The notes: generated from the letters alone by a model not told the origin. A DNA stretch of 10,262 bases from Halomonas sp. (GCA_007116835.1 SKHS01000100.1:1-10262); one strand, 5' to 3'. Numbered from the stretch's first letter, positions 1 to 6,905 are shown. Numbers and translations are program-made.

Positions 1-8
1 CTGCCGCT

Positions 9-977
9 ATGAATATTCGCCACCTCACCTTTAGGCTATTGCAGGTCTACGTGACCACCGTTCGTTGTGGCTCCATCAGCGAAGCCGCCCGCCTGCTTCA
101 TCTAACTCAGCCAACGGTGTCACAGCAGCTTAAGCGCCTTAGCGAAGCAGTGGGCAGCCCACTGCTTGAACACCATGCCCAGCGCTTAACAATGACCGCC
201 ACCGGCCAAGCGCTGTATCAAACCAGTCGCGACGTGCTGGGTCGCTTTGACGACTTTGCAGACCAGCTAAGTGATTTACAGCACGGCAGCAAAGGGCGCT
301 TTAGCATTGCCTTGGTGAATACTGCTCAATACGTACTGCCGCGCCTGCTGGGCCCTTTTAGCCAGGCATTTCCAGAGGTGGACGTCACGGTACATATCGG
401 CAACCGCCGCCACGTGCTGGAGCGCTTTGAGCGCCAAGAGGATGATGTCTATGTCTTTAGTCATCCTCCTGCCCTCGCCCACGCGGTCGCAGCGCGCTTT
501 ATGCGCAACCCCCTGGTGGCCATTGCGGCCGCCGATCATCCGCTCGCGCAGCACGCCACTATCACAACAGAACAGTTGCTCAGTGAGCGCCTGTTACTGC
601 GCGAACCAGGCTCTGCCACGCGGATGCTGCTAGAGAGTTGGCTGCAAGAGCATGGGCTGACAATGAAGAAAACGCTGCAGATGGCCAGTAACGAGGCGAT
701 CCGCGTAGGCGTGGCCGCCCATATGGGCATTGCTGTGTTATCCGAACATGTTTTACCCAAAGAGCACCCTGAGCTTGCGGTGCTGTCAGTTAACGACCTG
801 CCAATTGAGAGCCACTGGCAGTTTATAGTACGTAACGATCAGCGCTTGCCGCAGTCAGCGCAGCGCTTTTTGCACTACGTCCACGACCATCTAGGCCGCT
901 GGATTGAACCACGCTTTGTCTGTAACGAATTAGCCGACCTGCTACGCGAGTACCCTACGTTCCCTTTACGAAGGTAG
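9..977 (+). CDS. LysR-type transcriptional regulator
   Basis: This is a 322-residue DNA-binding regulator with the usual LysR family length and layout. An N-terminal winged helix-turn-helix lies at about residues 5-65, with the recognition region around 21-42 (SISEAARLLHLTQPTVSQQL). A linker helix leads into a periplasmic-binding-protein-like effector domain at about 93-300. The start at base 9 gives the typical LysR opening MNIRHLTFRLLQVY; only 8 bases precede it, so its promoter and ribosome site lie outside the window. It faces the same way as nhaD, 262 bp downstream, and a T-N11-A palindrome in that gap (1055-1074) could be a binding site for it. LysR regulators more often control a divergent neighbour, so control of nhaD is only an inference. 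It does not resemble NhaR in its N-terminus. The effector is unknown. Confidence 0.93.
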   Translation: MNIRHLTFRLLQVYVTTVRCGSISEAARLLHLTQPTVSQQLKRLSEAVGSPLLEHHAQRLTMTATGQALYQTSRDVLGRFDDFADQLSDLQHGSKGRFSIALVNTAQYVLPRLLGPFSQAFPEVDVTVHIGNRRHVLERFERQEDDVYVFSHPPALAHAVAARFMRNPLVAIAAADHPLAQHATITTEQLLSERLLLREPGSATRMLLESWLQEHGLTMKKTLQMASNEAIRVGVAAHMGIAVLSEHVLPKEHPELAVLSVNDLPIESHWQFIVRNDQRLPQSAQRFLHYVHDHLGRWIEPRFVCNELADLLREYPTFPLRR

Positions 978-990
978 CGATCCACTTGCG

Positions 991-1029
991 GTCTCAACGA
1001 CGGGTCCCAACGACGGGTCTCAACGACTG
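991..1029. repeat. 13-bp tandem repeat, three copies
   Basis: Three adjacent 13-bp units read GTCTCAACGACGG, GTCCCAACGACGG and GTCTCAACGACTG, with one or two changes between copies. They begin 13 bp after the stop codon of the LysR gene and do not form an obvious hairpin. No function is evident; replication slippage can create such arrays. Confidence 0.85.
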
Positions 1030-1054
1030 ACGCGTATCTGCGCTGCTTTTTCAA

Positions 1055-1074
1055 ATATTAGTGTTAACTAAAAT
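1055..1074. promoter_or_regulatory. Candidate LysR-type operator (T-N11-A palindrome)
   Basis: The arms ATATTAGT and ACTAAAAT flank a GTTA centre. The inner five bases on each side are perfectly complementary and the eight-base arms match at seven positions. The core fits the T-N11-A pattern of LysR boxes. It sits about 65 bp upstream of the proposed nhaD -35 region, a normal place for a LysR recognition site. Which regulator binds it is an inference. Confidence 0.35.
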
Positions 1075-1139
1075 TATAACTTCTAAAAAAAGACTCAATC
1101 GGCGGATTATTGGCGGTTTTCATTCGGTTTAATTCCATA

Positions 1140-1166
1140 TTGCACTGCAAAATAGATTGCTAGAAT
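1140..1166 (+). promoter_or_regulatory. Probable nhaD promoter (extended -10)
   Basis: A -10 hexamer TAGAAT (1161-1166) is preceded by TGC, giving an extended -10 element. A -35-like TTGCAC lies at 1140-1145, with a short 15-bp spacer that an extended -10 could tolerate. Transcription would start near 1173 and leave a leader of about 67 nt before the nhaD start codon. The upstream DNA (about 1050-1140) is AT-rich compared with the flanking genes. Confidence 0.45.
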
Positions 1167-1173
1167 TAGCGCG

Positions 1174-1226
1174 CTTACTATCTACACACCTCCTCTTTCT
1201 ACTCACCACCCACTACCTACCCATAA
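1174..1226 (+). promoter_or_regulatory. G-free, C-rich nhaD leader (candidate Rho-loading region)
   Basis: The 53 bases contain 24 C and no G, ending just before the Shine-Dalgarno AAGGA at 1225-1229. The leader RNA here should be almost unstructured. C-rich, G-poor RNA is the known signature of Rho utilisation sites. Alternatively the leader may simply keep the ribosome site open for strong translation. The composition is plain in the sequence; the Rho role is an inference. Confidence 0.35.
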
Positions 1227-1246
1227 GGAAAAAAATGCCATGTTGA
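1225..1246 (+). promoter_or_regulatory. nhaD ribosome site with a three-codon ORF over the start
   Basis: The Shine-Dalgarno AAGGA (1225-1229) stands 10 nt before the ATG at 1240 that opens nhaD, but only 5 nt before another ATG at 1235. That second ATG opens a minimal frame Met-Pro-Cys-stop (1235-1246) which overlaps the nhaD start in another frame. The spacing is acceptable for both starts and is tighter for the miniature one. Confidence 0.5.
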
Positions 1247-2718
1247 CGTTGCACGACGAACCTGGCCAGCAACGAGTTTCTCGTTGCTGGCTTTTTTTGT
1301 CAGCGGCTTTGCTACTCTGTGTTAGCCCTGCTGCTCTTGCTGTGACTGGTGATATTGATTTGACCTCTTCCGCCGTTGGTTTTTTTGCCGTGGCTGTCTT
1401 TATCTTGGCTTATTCGCTGGTGATGGCTGAAGAAAAAATCCATATGCGAAAATCCAAGCCCGTACTGGTGGCCGCTGGCATCATTTGGGGACTCATTGGC
1501 TGGGTGTATGTCCAAAATGGCATGTCGGAAACGTCGGAACATGCGTTCCGCGTGACGCTGTTGGAGTTCACCGAGCTAATGCTGTTCCTGCTAGTCGCCA
1601 TGACGTATATCAATGCGATGGAAGAGCGGCGGGTGTTTGATGCGCTGCGCTCCTGGATGCTGCGTAAGGGCTTTAACTACCGCAAGCTGTTTTGGCTAAC
1701 GGGGGGGCTTGCCTTTGTACTCTCGCCCATTGCCGACAACTTAACAACGGCATTGTTGATGTGTGCCGTCGTCACAAAAGTAGCCGAGGGCGATCAGCGC
1801 TTTATTAATCTTGCCTGCATTAACATCGTGGTAGCTGCTAACGCTGGCGGTGCGTTTAGCCCGTTTGGCGATATCACCACGCTGATGGTCTGGCAGGCGG
1901 GTATCATCCAATTCCAAGAGTTCTTCATTCTGTTCTTGCCGTCTTTGGTTAACTTCTTAATACCTGCCATCATCATGAGCGCATTTATTAAAGATCAGAA
2001 GCCAAGCAGCGTTTATGAAGATGTCTGGCTAAAGCGTGGTGCCCGTCGCATTATTGCGCTCTTTTTGCTGACGATCACCACGGCTGTCATGTGCCATACG
2101 CTGCTGCACTTGCCCCCTGTGTTGGGCATGATGACAGGCCTAGGGTATCTACAGTTTTTCGGCTACTACCTGCGGCGCAGCCTGCCGCGCTCCATTGAGC
2201 GCAAACGCGAACGCTATAGCCGCCGGGGCGATAATAGAAAGCTTGAACAGTTGGGTAGCGTGGTGCCGTTTGACGTTTTCAACCGCGTTGCGCGGGCAGA
2301 GTGGGACACTCTGCTGTTCTTCTACGGTGTCGTGATGTGCGTGGGAGGCCTTGGTTTTATGGGCTATCTTGGGCTGCTTTCTGAAGCGCTTTACATCGGC
2401 TGGAACGCCACGTGGGCCAATATCGTGCTGGGTATTGTCTCCGCCGTGGTGGATAACATTCCGGTCATGTTTGCCGTTTTAACCATGCAACCAGAGATGT
2501 CCCACGGCCACTGGCTGTTGATTACCCTTACCGCTGGTGTCGGTGGTAGCCTGCTCTCGATTGGCTCGGCAGCTGGAGTTGCGGTGATGGGCCAAGCACG
2601 CGGTGCTTATACCTTTATGGGCCACTTACGCTGGTCACCCGTTATTTTACTGGGCTACATTGCCAGTATTCTGGTGCACCTGTGGCTGAACGCTGACAGT
2701 TTTGCCATTTTTAGCTAG
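1240..2718 (+). CDS. nhaD: NhaD-type Na+/H+ antiporter
   Basis: This 492-residue inner-membrane protein belongs to the NhaD family of the ion transporter superfamily, which exports Na+ (or Li+) in exchange for H+ and supports growth in salt and at alkaline pH. A signal-peptide-like segment occupies about 12-35 (Arg12 and Arg15, then a hydrophobic run ending AALA). Many membrane spans follow. Family signatures are present: SPIADNLTT (162-170, Asp166-Asn167), NAGGAFSPFGDITT (201-214, Asp211), VVDNIPVM (403-410) and GGSLLSIGSAAG (435-446). The two DN motifs reflect the inverted-repeat architecture expected of these transporters. A basic cytoplasmic loop lies near 311-335. The ATG at 1240 is supported by AAGGA 10 nt upstream and keeps the signal segment. 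Codons 9-20 encode a perfect terminator-like hairpin, which is odd for a coding sequence and may point to attenuation or to a start further downstream. Confidence 0.93.
   Translation: MLTLHDEPGQQRVSRCWLFLSAALLLCVSPAALAVTGDIDLTSSAVGFFAVAVFILAYSLVMAEEKIHMRKSKPVLVAAGIIWGLIGWVYVQNGMSETSEHAFRVTLLEFTELMLFLLVAMTYINAMEERRVFDALRSWMLRKGFNYRKLFWLTGGLAFVLSPIADNLTTALLMCAVVTKVAEGDQRFINLACINIVVAANAGGAFSPFGDITTLMVWQAGIIQFQEFFILFLPSLVNFLIPAIIMSAFIKDQKPSSVYEDVWLKRGARRIIALFLLTITTAVMCHTLLHLPPVLGMMTGLGYLQFFGYYLRRSLPRSIERKRERYSRRGDNRKLEQLGSVVPFDVFNRVARAEWDTLLFFYGVVMCVGGLGFMGYLGLLSEALYIGWNATWANIVLGIVSAVVDNIPVMFAVLTMQPEMSHGHWLLITLTAGVGGSLLSIGSAAGVAVMGQARGAYTFMGHLRWSPVILLGYIASILVHLWLNADSFAIFS
1265..1298 (+). terminator. 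Intrinsic-terminator-like hairpin inside nhaD
   Basis: A perfect 12-bp stem, GCCAGCAACGAG (1265-1276) with CTCGTTGCTGGC (1280-1291), closes a TTT loop and is followed at once by seven T (1292-1298). This is a textbook Rho-independent terminator, yet it lies in frame within codons 9-20 of nhaD. It could act as an attenuator that a translating ribosome must melt. Chance formation of so complete a structure in coding DNA is unlikely, but activity is not shown. Confidence 0.6.
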
Positions 2719-2737
2719 CCGGCAGCAGTCATAAAAC

Positions 2738-2778
2738 AAGCCCGCGCCACGCATCTATCAGCGTTGCGCGGGCTTTTT
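2738..2778. terminator. Terminator between nhaD and the convergent EAL gene
   Basis: The arms AAGCCCGCGC (2738-2747) and GCGCGGGCTT (2766-2775) pair perfectly. After one mismatch, ACGC (2749-2752) pairs with GCGT (2761-2764), leaving an 8-nt loop. A T-run (2774-2778) follows on the + strand and an A-rich run (2731-2736) precedes it, so it may work in both directions. It begins 19 bp after the nhaD stop, and its right edge overlaps the TAA stop of the minus-strand EAL gene. Confidence 0.85.
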
Positions 2779-5380
2779 AATACGCCTCAAACAAGTACTC
2801 AATCGGCGTTGGCCTGCCAAACAGATAACCTTGATAACGGTAGCAACCATGGCCCTTCAACCAGTCAAGCTGCTCTTTTTTTTCGACCCCTTCCGCCACC
2901 ACTGTTAAGCCAAGGCTCACCGCAAGTAAAATCGTGGTATCTACGATGGCAGCATCGGCTTTATCAGTTAATAGTTCGTGGATAAACGACTTATCTATTT
3001 TCAGCTCGTCTAACGGCAATCGCTTTAAGTAGCTCAGCGATGAATAGCCTGTGCCAAAATCATCTAACGCAAAGCGAACCCCCTTGGCACGCAGCTTCAA
3101 CATGATGTTACGCACCTGCGTTGGATCACTCATCAACAGGCTTTCTGTTACTTCCAATACTAAACGGCTGGGTGGTGCTTGGGTCTGCGCCAATAACTCT
3201 TCAATTTTACGAATAAAATCAGGCTGCTGGAACTGGACTGAGCTCACGTTCACTGAAATAGTCAGCGCAGAATACGCTGTTTGGCGCGCCCAGATGGCTA
3301 ACTGTTCACAGGCTAATTTAAGCACCCAGTAACCAATAGGAATAATAAGCCCGTTCTCTTCTGCGAGAGGAATAAAAGTGGCTGGCGACACCCAGCCTCG
3401 CTGAGGATGGTACCAGCGCAGCAGCGCTTCAACGCCAGTGGTAACGCCTTTATGATCTACCTGAACTTGGTAATGCAGCGCTAATTCGTTACGCGCTAGC
3501 GCCTGGTGTAAATCACCTTCTAAACTGGCCCGCTCTAGCACGCTGGTTTGCATATCTATATTAAAAAATCGTAGCGTATTTCCGCCTGCCGTTTTGGCCT
3601 GCTGCAGCGCCAGGTCTGCCTGCTGCAACACGCTGTTCATGCTTTGCCCCGCGCCATTAAATAGCACAATACCGATACTGGCACTTATCGGCAGCGTACG
3701 GTCATGACGCAGCTGTGAAACCCCTTCCAGAAATTGCCGGGCAAGTCGTTCAGCCGTTACGACTGCCGTTTCCATCTGCTCGCCGACAACCGTTAATAGC
3801 ACAACAAACTCATCACTACTGAAGCGCGCAACGGTTGCTTCCGGTGGTAGTTGCTGCTGTAGCTGGTTAGCGACGTTGATCAATAGCTGATCACCGCTTT
3901 CATGGCCTTGTATGTCATTCACCAACCTAAAGTCATCTAAATCGATGATAAATATGGCGCTAAATGCTGTTACGTGGCTATCTTGCTGGGTAAGCTCCGC
4001 TAGAGACTCCATTAACAAGCGCCGGTTTGGCAACCCCGTTAATACATCATAAAATGCCAACCGGTGGGTTCTCGACTGCATTTCAAGATAGTCAGTGAGC
4101 TCTGTGGAAATGCCACACAGGCAAGGCGCTTCCCCTGTCTCCATAATGAGCGGCATCTTAATCGACAGAAAGGTGCGCACACTCTCCTCGCCTTTCAAAA
4201 CGCCATGCTCTTCGATGGTGGCTTTCTTACCAGAATGTAAAATATTTTGGTCAATTTTGTTAACAGACGCAGCGCTTGCAGCATCAAAAAAATCGTCGTC
4301 GCACTTACCAATTATCTCTTCCGCTGGAAGTTTAAACAGCTCGCTAAGCCGACGGTTTACATAACGGTACTTCAGTGAAGGCGATTTAATGTAAATATAG
4401 GCATCAACGCTATCAAGAATAGTCGCTAATAGCGTTTCATTAGTGCTTAAACGCTCTTTATTGATAGAGACTCGACGCTTCAGCAGTACGCTGGTACCAA
4501 GTGCTAAGATCAGCAAAAGCGTTAGTAGACCAATGCCCCACCATAACCAAATGGGCACTAACTGCGAGGCCGTTGATTGGCCTTGCCAGGCCCGCAGCGT
4601 ATTAAAGTAAATAGAGTCGTTGTCCTGCTTCCAGCGCAGAAGAATGTCATCAATGCGCTGGAGTATCTCGTTGGGCAGTACAGGAGACGCCGCATAAAAG
4701 AGCCGGGCAGGCTGAAAGATCACCGGCGTTTCCTGTAAGCCATAATCGTGAGCCCGCCAGTCTCCGAACAGATGATTCGCGGCTACTAAGTCTGCTTCAC
4801 CGCTGGCAACAGCCTGAAAGCCTTCCGCAAAGCTGCCTACCGGAAGCCATGTCACGGTGATATCAAAACGCTCGGTGATTGCTGCTAAATAGCTTTGCTG
4901 AACAGACCCTTCTACAACGGCAATACGGCGTTGCTCAAGATCAAAAATGGCGTCAACGTTAATACCTTCACGCTGATAAAGCTGGGACCAGCTGTGCATC
5001 ACGGGCTCGTCGTGGAAGGACAAGTGCTGGGCACGCTCTTGGCTCCAAGCGACATCGGGCAGTAGGTCAATGTTTCCCTGTGCTAATAGCTCAAGGCAGT
5101 GTTGAAACTCACACTGGAAACTGACTAGCTGCCACTGCGCTTCATTAGCCATGGCCTGTAACAGATCGCCCAGCATTCCCCGGGGTTGCCCCTGGTCGTC
5201 GGCAAACAGCTTCGGCGGGTTATGGTAAACACCTACCGTTAGTGTCTCTGCCAGCGAGTGCGCGGGCATGAACCCCCCAACGGCTAGCATCACTCCCAAC
5301 ATCACGCGCGCTATATAGCGAAAAATCCGCGGCTGCATAGCAGATGAGTGAGTCCCTTTACGCGTTACTCTCTGCGCCAT
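2777..5380 (-). CDS. Membrane sensor with SBP, PAS, degenerate GGDEF and EAL domains; probable c-di-GMP phosphodiesterase
   Basis: About 867 residues (numbered here from a GTG one codon upstream at 5383). A signal/anchor segment (about 20-45, ending AHSLA) precedes a periplasmic solute-binding domain of the SBP_bac_3 type (46-268). A membrane span lies at 276-300, then a PAS domain (315-432), a GGDEF domain (440-605) and an EAL domain (618-866). The GGDEF signature reads SSDEF (522-526), so cyclase activity is probably lost. The EAL domain keeps the metal and catalytic set: EAL (652-654), Asn712, Glu744, DDFGTGYSS (Asp774-Asp775), Lys795, Glu831 and Gln851. It should therefore hydrolyse c-di-GMP in response to a small periplasmic ligand. 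The ATG at 5380 and GTG at 5383 are adjacent; the Shine-Dalgarno is weak. It starts 5-8 bp after the glutathione transferase gene, suggesting translational coupling. Confidence 0.92.
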   Translation of the reverse strand: MAQRVTRKGTHSSAMQPRIFRYIARVMLGVMLAVGGFMPAHSLAETLTVGVYHNPPKLFADDQGQPRGMLGDLLQAMANEAQWQLVSFQCEFQHCLELLAQGNIDLLPDVAWSQERAQHLSFHDEPVMHSWSQLYQREGINVDAIFDLEQRRIAVVEGSVQQSYLAAITERFDITVTWLPVGSFAEGFQAVASGEADLVAANHLFGDWRAHDYGLQETPVIFQPARLFYAASPVLPNEILQRIDDILLRWKQDNDSIYFNTLRAWQGQSTASQLVPIWLWWGIGLLTLLLILALGTSVLLKRRVSINKERLSTNETLLATILDSVDAYIYIKSPSLKYRYVNRRLSELFKLPAEEIIGKCDDDFFDAASAASVNKIDQNILHSGKKATIEEHGVLKGEESVRTFLSIKMPLIMETGEAPCLCGISTELTDYLEMQSRTHRLAFYDVLTGLPNRRLLMESLAELTQQDSHVTAFSAIFIIDLDDFRLVNDIQGHESGDQLLINVANQLQQQLPPEATVARFSSDEFVVLLTVVGEQMETAVVTAERLARQFLEGVSQLRHDRTLPISASIGIVLFNGAGQSMNSVLQQADLALQQAKTAGGNTLRFFNIDMQTSVLERASLEGDLHQALARNELALHYQVQVDHKGVTTGVEALLRWYHPQRGWVSPATFIPLAEENGLIIPIGYWVLKLACEQLAIWARQTAYSALTISVNVSSVQFQQPDFIRKIEELLAQTQAPPSRLVLEVTESLLMSDPTQVRNIMLKLRAKGVRFALDDFGTGYSSLSYLKRLPLDELKIDKSFIHELLTDKADAAIVDTTILLAVSLGLTVVAEGVEKKEQLDWLKGHGCYRYQGYLFGRPTPIEYLFEAY

Positions 5381-5388
5381 CACAGGAC

Positions 5389-6060
5389 TTACTCACCCGG
5401 CATGGTAAGAGGCCCCGCACGCTCAACAACACGCTGCCAGGCGGGGTCGTTTTCGATACGCGCCAAGAAAGCAGCAATAGCCGGATAGGGGGTCAGCGAC
5501 TGTGTTGCCGCGATGGCCTGTAACGGAAAGCTCATTTGTATATCCGCACCACTCGGCCACACGCCTGCAAAATTACCGCGTTTCTCTAACTGCACTTCTA
5601 TGAGATGTAAATGCTGCTTTAACTGAGGATTAATGAAGCGCTGCTGTACCGTTGAGCTAATGCCTTTTGCCAAAGGCTTAATCAACCAAGGCGACTGCTT
5701 AGGTATCTGGTTAAACACTAACCCCATCACCAATAGCGGCATTAGTGAACCTTCTGCATAGTGAAGCCAGTAGCGATAATTAACCCACTCGTCACGCTCA
5801 TTAGCAGATGGCTGCGCTGTTTCTTCACCATAGCGGCTAACCAGATAGTCAATAATTGCCCCTGATTCGGCGACAACCAGTTCACCATCGCTAATCACTG
5901 GTGACTTACCCAGCGGGTGAATCTTCTTTAATGCCTCTGGGGCTAGCTGGGTTTTACCATCTCGTTGATAGACCTCGATATCGTAATCAACACCCAGTGT
6001 TTCCAACAGCCATAAAATGCGGTGAGAACGAGACTTTTCCAGATGATGAACGCGGATCAT
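5389..6060 (-). CDS. Glutathione S-transferase family protein, Gtt1-like
   Basis: This 223-residue protein has an N-terminal thioredoxin-fold domain (1-78) and a helical C-terminal domain (about 88-215), the normal soluble GST layout. The opening IRVHHLEKSRSHRILWLLE, then KKIHPLGKSP (44-53, the cis-proline and glutathione-binding loop) and ESGAIIDYL (65-73), recall the Gtt1-type GSTs of fungi and proteobacteria. The glutathione-activating residue is probably a serine or other residue near Ser10-Ser12, not the tyrosine of classical animal enzymes. It would conjugate or reduce electrophiles or peroxides with glutathione in the cytoplasm; the substrate cannot be read from sequence. GGAG lies 5 nt before the ATG. 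It is followed almost directly by the EAL sensor gene, so both probably share a transcript. Confidence 0.9.
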   Translation of the reverse strand: MIRVHHLEKSRSHRILWLLETLGVDYDIEVYQRDGKTQLAPEALKKIHPLGKSPVISDGELVVAESGAIIDYLVSRYGEETAQPSANERDEWVNYRYWLHYAEGSLMPLLVMGLVFNQIPKQSPWLIKPLAKGISSTVQQRFINPQLKQHLHLIEVQLEKRGNFAGVWPSGADIQMSFPLQAIAATQSLTPYPAIAAFLARIENDPAWQRVVERAGPLTMPGE

Positions 6061-6081
6061 AACAACTCCATGGGGTGACGT

Positions 6082-6107
6082 AATACGCTAGCCTTTGCAA
6101 GCGTATT
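6082..6107. repeat. Inverted repeat upstream of the GST gene
   Basis: AATACGCT (6082-6089) and AGCGTATT (6100-6107) are perfect 8-bp arms around a 10-nt centre. It lies 22 bp upstream of the GST start, in the 97-bp gap after the monooxygenase-domain gene. No T-run follows on either strand, so it is more likely a protein-binding site or leader hairpin than a terminator. The binding factor is unknown. Confidence 0.4.
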
Positions 6108-6157
6108 TAGCTTAGCACTATTGAAGCGTTACCCCTATGAAGAAGCTTAAGAATCAT

Positions 6158-6736
6158 TTATGCGCGATGTTCGCCTCGCCACCGGGCTAATAGGTCTACT
6201 GGTGACCACTTACCTGCTAGCCAGGGCGCTAATAAGCGCATTGATAGCGGAATAAAGACAAACACCATGACAGGCGTCAACATTAACGTGCTGGCCAGCA
6301 CGCGTGGCAACATTGGCCAGCCTGCTAGCGCGCTGCCAAATACCCATTGAAACACCAGTGAAATTGGGAAAAAGGCGAGCCATACAGCAACGGCCTGCTT
6401 CCAACGCGGCGGAGCGGTGCCAGCGCTCGTTTGGAACCAAGCATCCAATCCCGTCGCACGATGTTCATGGGGGGCGTTATAAAGCCCTTTACCACGCTGT
6501 AGCCATGCATTCCGTGAAGCCGAATGCTCCCAGGCATTTAAGGTATCACTGCAGCTAAAGCGAAAAATAATCTGATATTCGTCATCGTCTTTGGGCGGTG
6601 CTAATACACCTGAACCAAGGTAGCCAGGGAAATCAGCCGCTAAGTCGCGACCCTCATTCAACCAGCGGTTAAAATCGTGGTAACGGCTATTCGCCACTCG
6701 ACGAGCGACCATTAACGTGACAGGTGAGGCAGACAT
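6158..6736 (-). CDS. Antibiotic biosynthesis monooxygenase (ABM) domain protein with C-terminal membrane spans
   Basis: This 192-residue protein joins a dimeric alpha/beta-barrel ABM domain (about 5-100) to two hydrophobic spans (about 113-137 and 143-171) and a basic tail. The soluble part shows PVTLMVARRV, FPGYLGSGVLAP and the YQIIFRF strand, followed by LNAWEHSASRNAWLQRG, typical of this two-part family found in many proteobacteria. Despite the family name no antibiotic pathway is nearby; ABM folds include quinone oxygenases and haem-degrading enzymes, and the substrate here is unknown. A good Shine-Dalgarno, AGGAGA (6743-6748), stands 6 nt before the ATG. A -10 box is present at 6823-6828. 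It lies 97 bp upstream of the GST gene, a gap that could hold a separate promoter. Confidence 0.85.
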   Translation of the reverse strand: MSASPVTLMVARRVANSRYHDFNRWLNEGRDLAADFPGYLGSGVLAPPKDDDEYQIIFRFSCSDTLNAWEHSASRNAWLQRGKGLYNAPHEHRATGLDAWFQTSAGTAPPRWKQAVAVWLAFFPISLVFQWVFGSALAGWPMLPRVLASTLMLTPVMVFVFIPLSMRLLAPWLAGKWSPVDLLARWRGEHRA

Positions 6737-6822
6737 GGTATATCTCCTAATGTGATGACAGCTATTGGCCGGGTAGGCAAGCTGTAAGCTGTTAGGCGGG
6801 TAAGCCCAAAAGCTGCGTTCAC

Positions 6823-6828
6823 ATTATA
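6823..6828 (-). promoter_or_regulatory. Consensus -10 box for the ABM gene
   Basis: On the minus strand the sequence TATAAT is a perfect -10 hexamer. No good -35 is visible at 16-18 bp spacing. Transcription would start near 6816, leaving a leader of about 80 nt with short repeated AGCTTAC/AGCTTGC words and a GGGCTTACCC segment that might fold. The insertion element ends about 78 bp further upstream. Confidence 0.4.
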
Positions 6829-6905
6829 CAAGCAATGATGATGCCATGTAGTAGCAAGGTACGATTACTCACGCATTCTGTGCTTTATAACTCAGGCATT
6901 ATGGA

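Noticed and set aside
1030..1056. Possible terminator for the LysR gene (GCG-TATCTG-CGC followed by a T-run near 1047)
   Set aside because: The stem is only three or four base pairs, too weak to call a terminator.
2764..2985. Open frame of 73 codons on the + strand
   Set aside because: It lies over the nhaD terminator and the conserved EAL domain on the other strand and shows no protein features.
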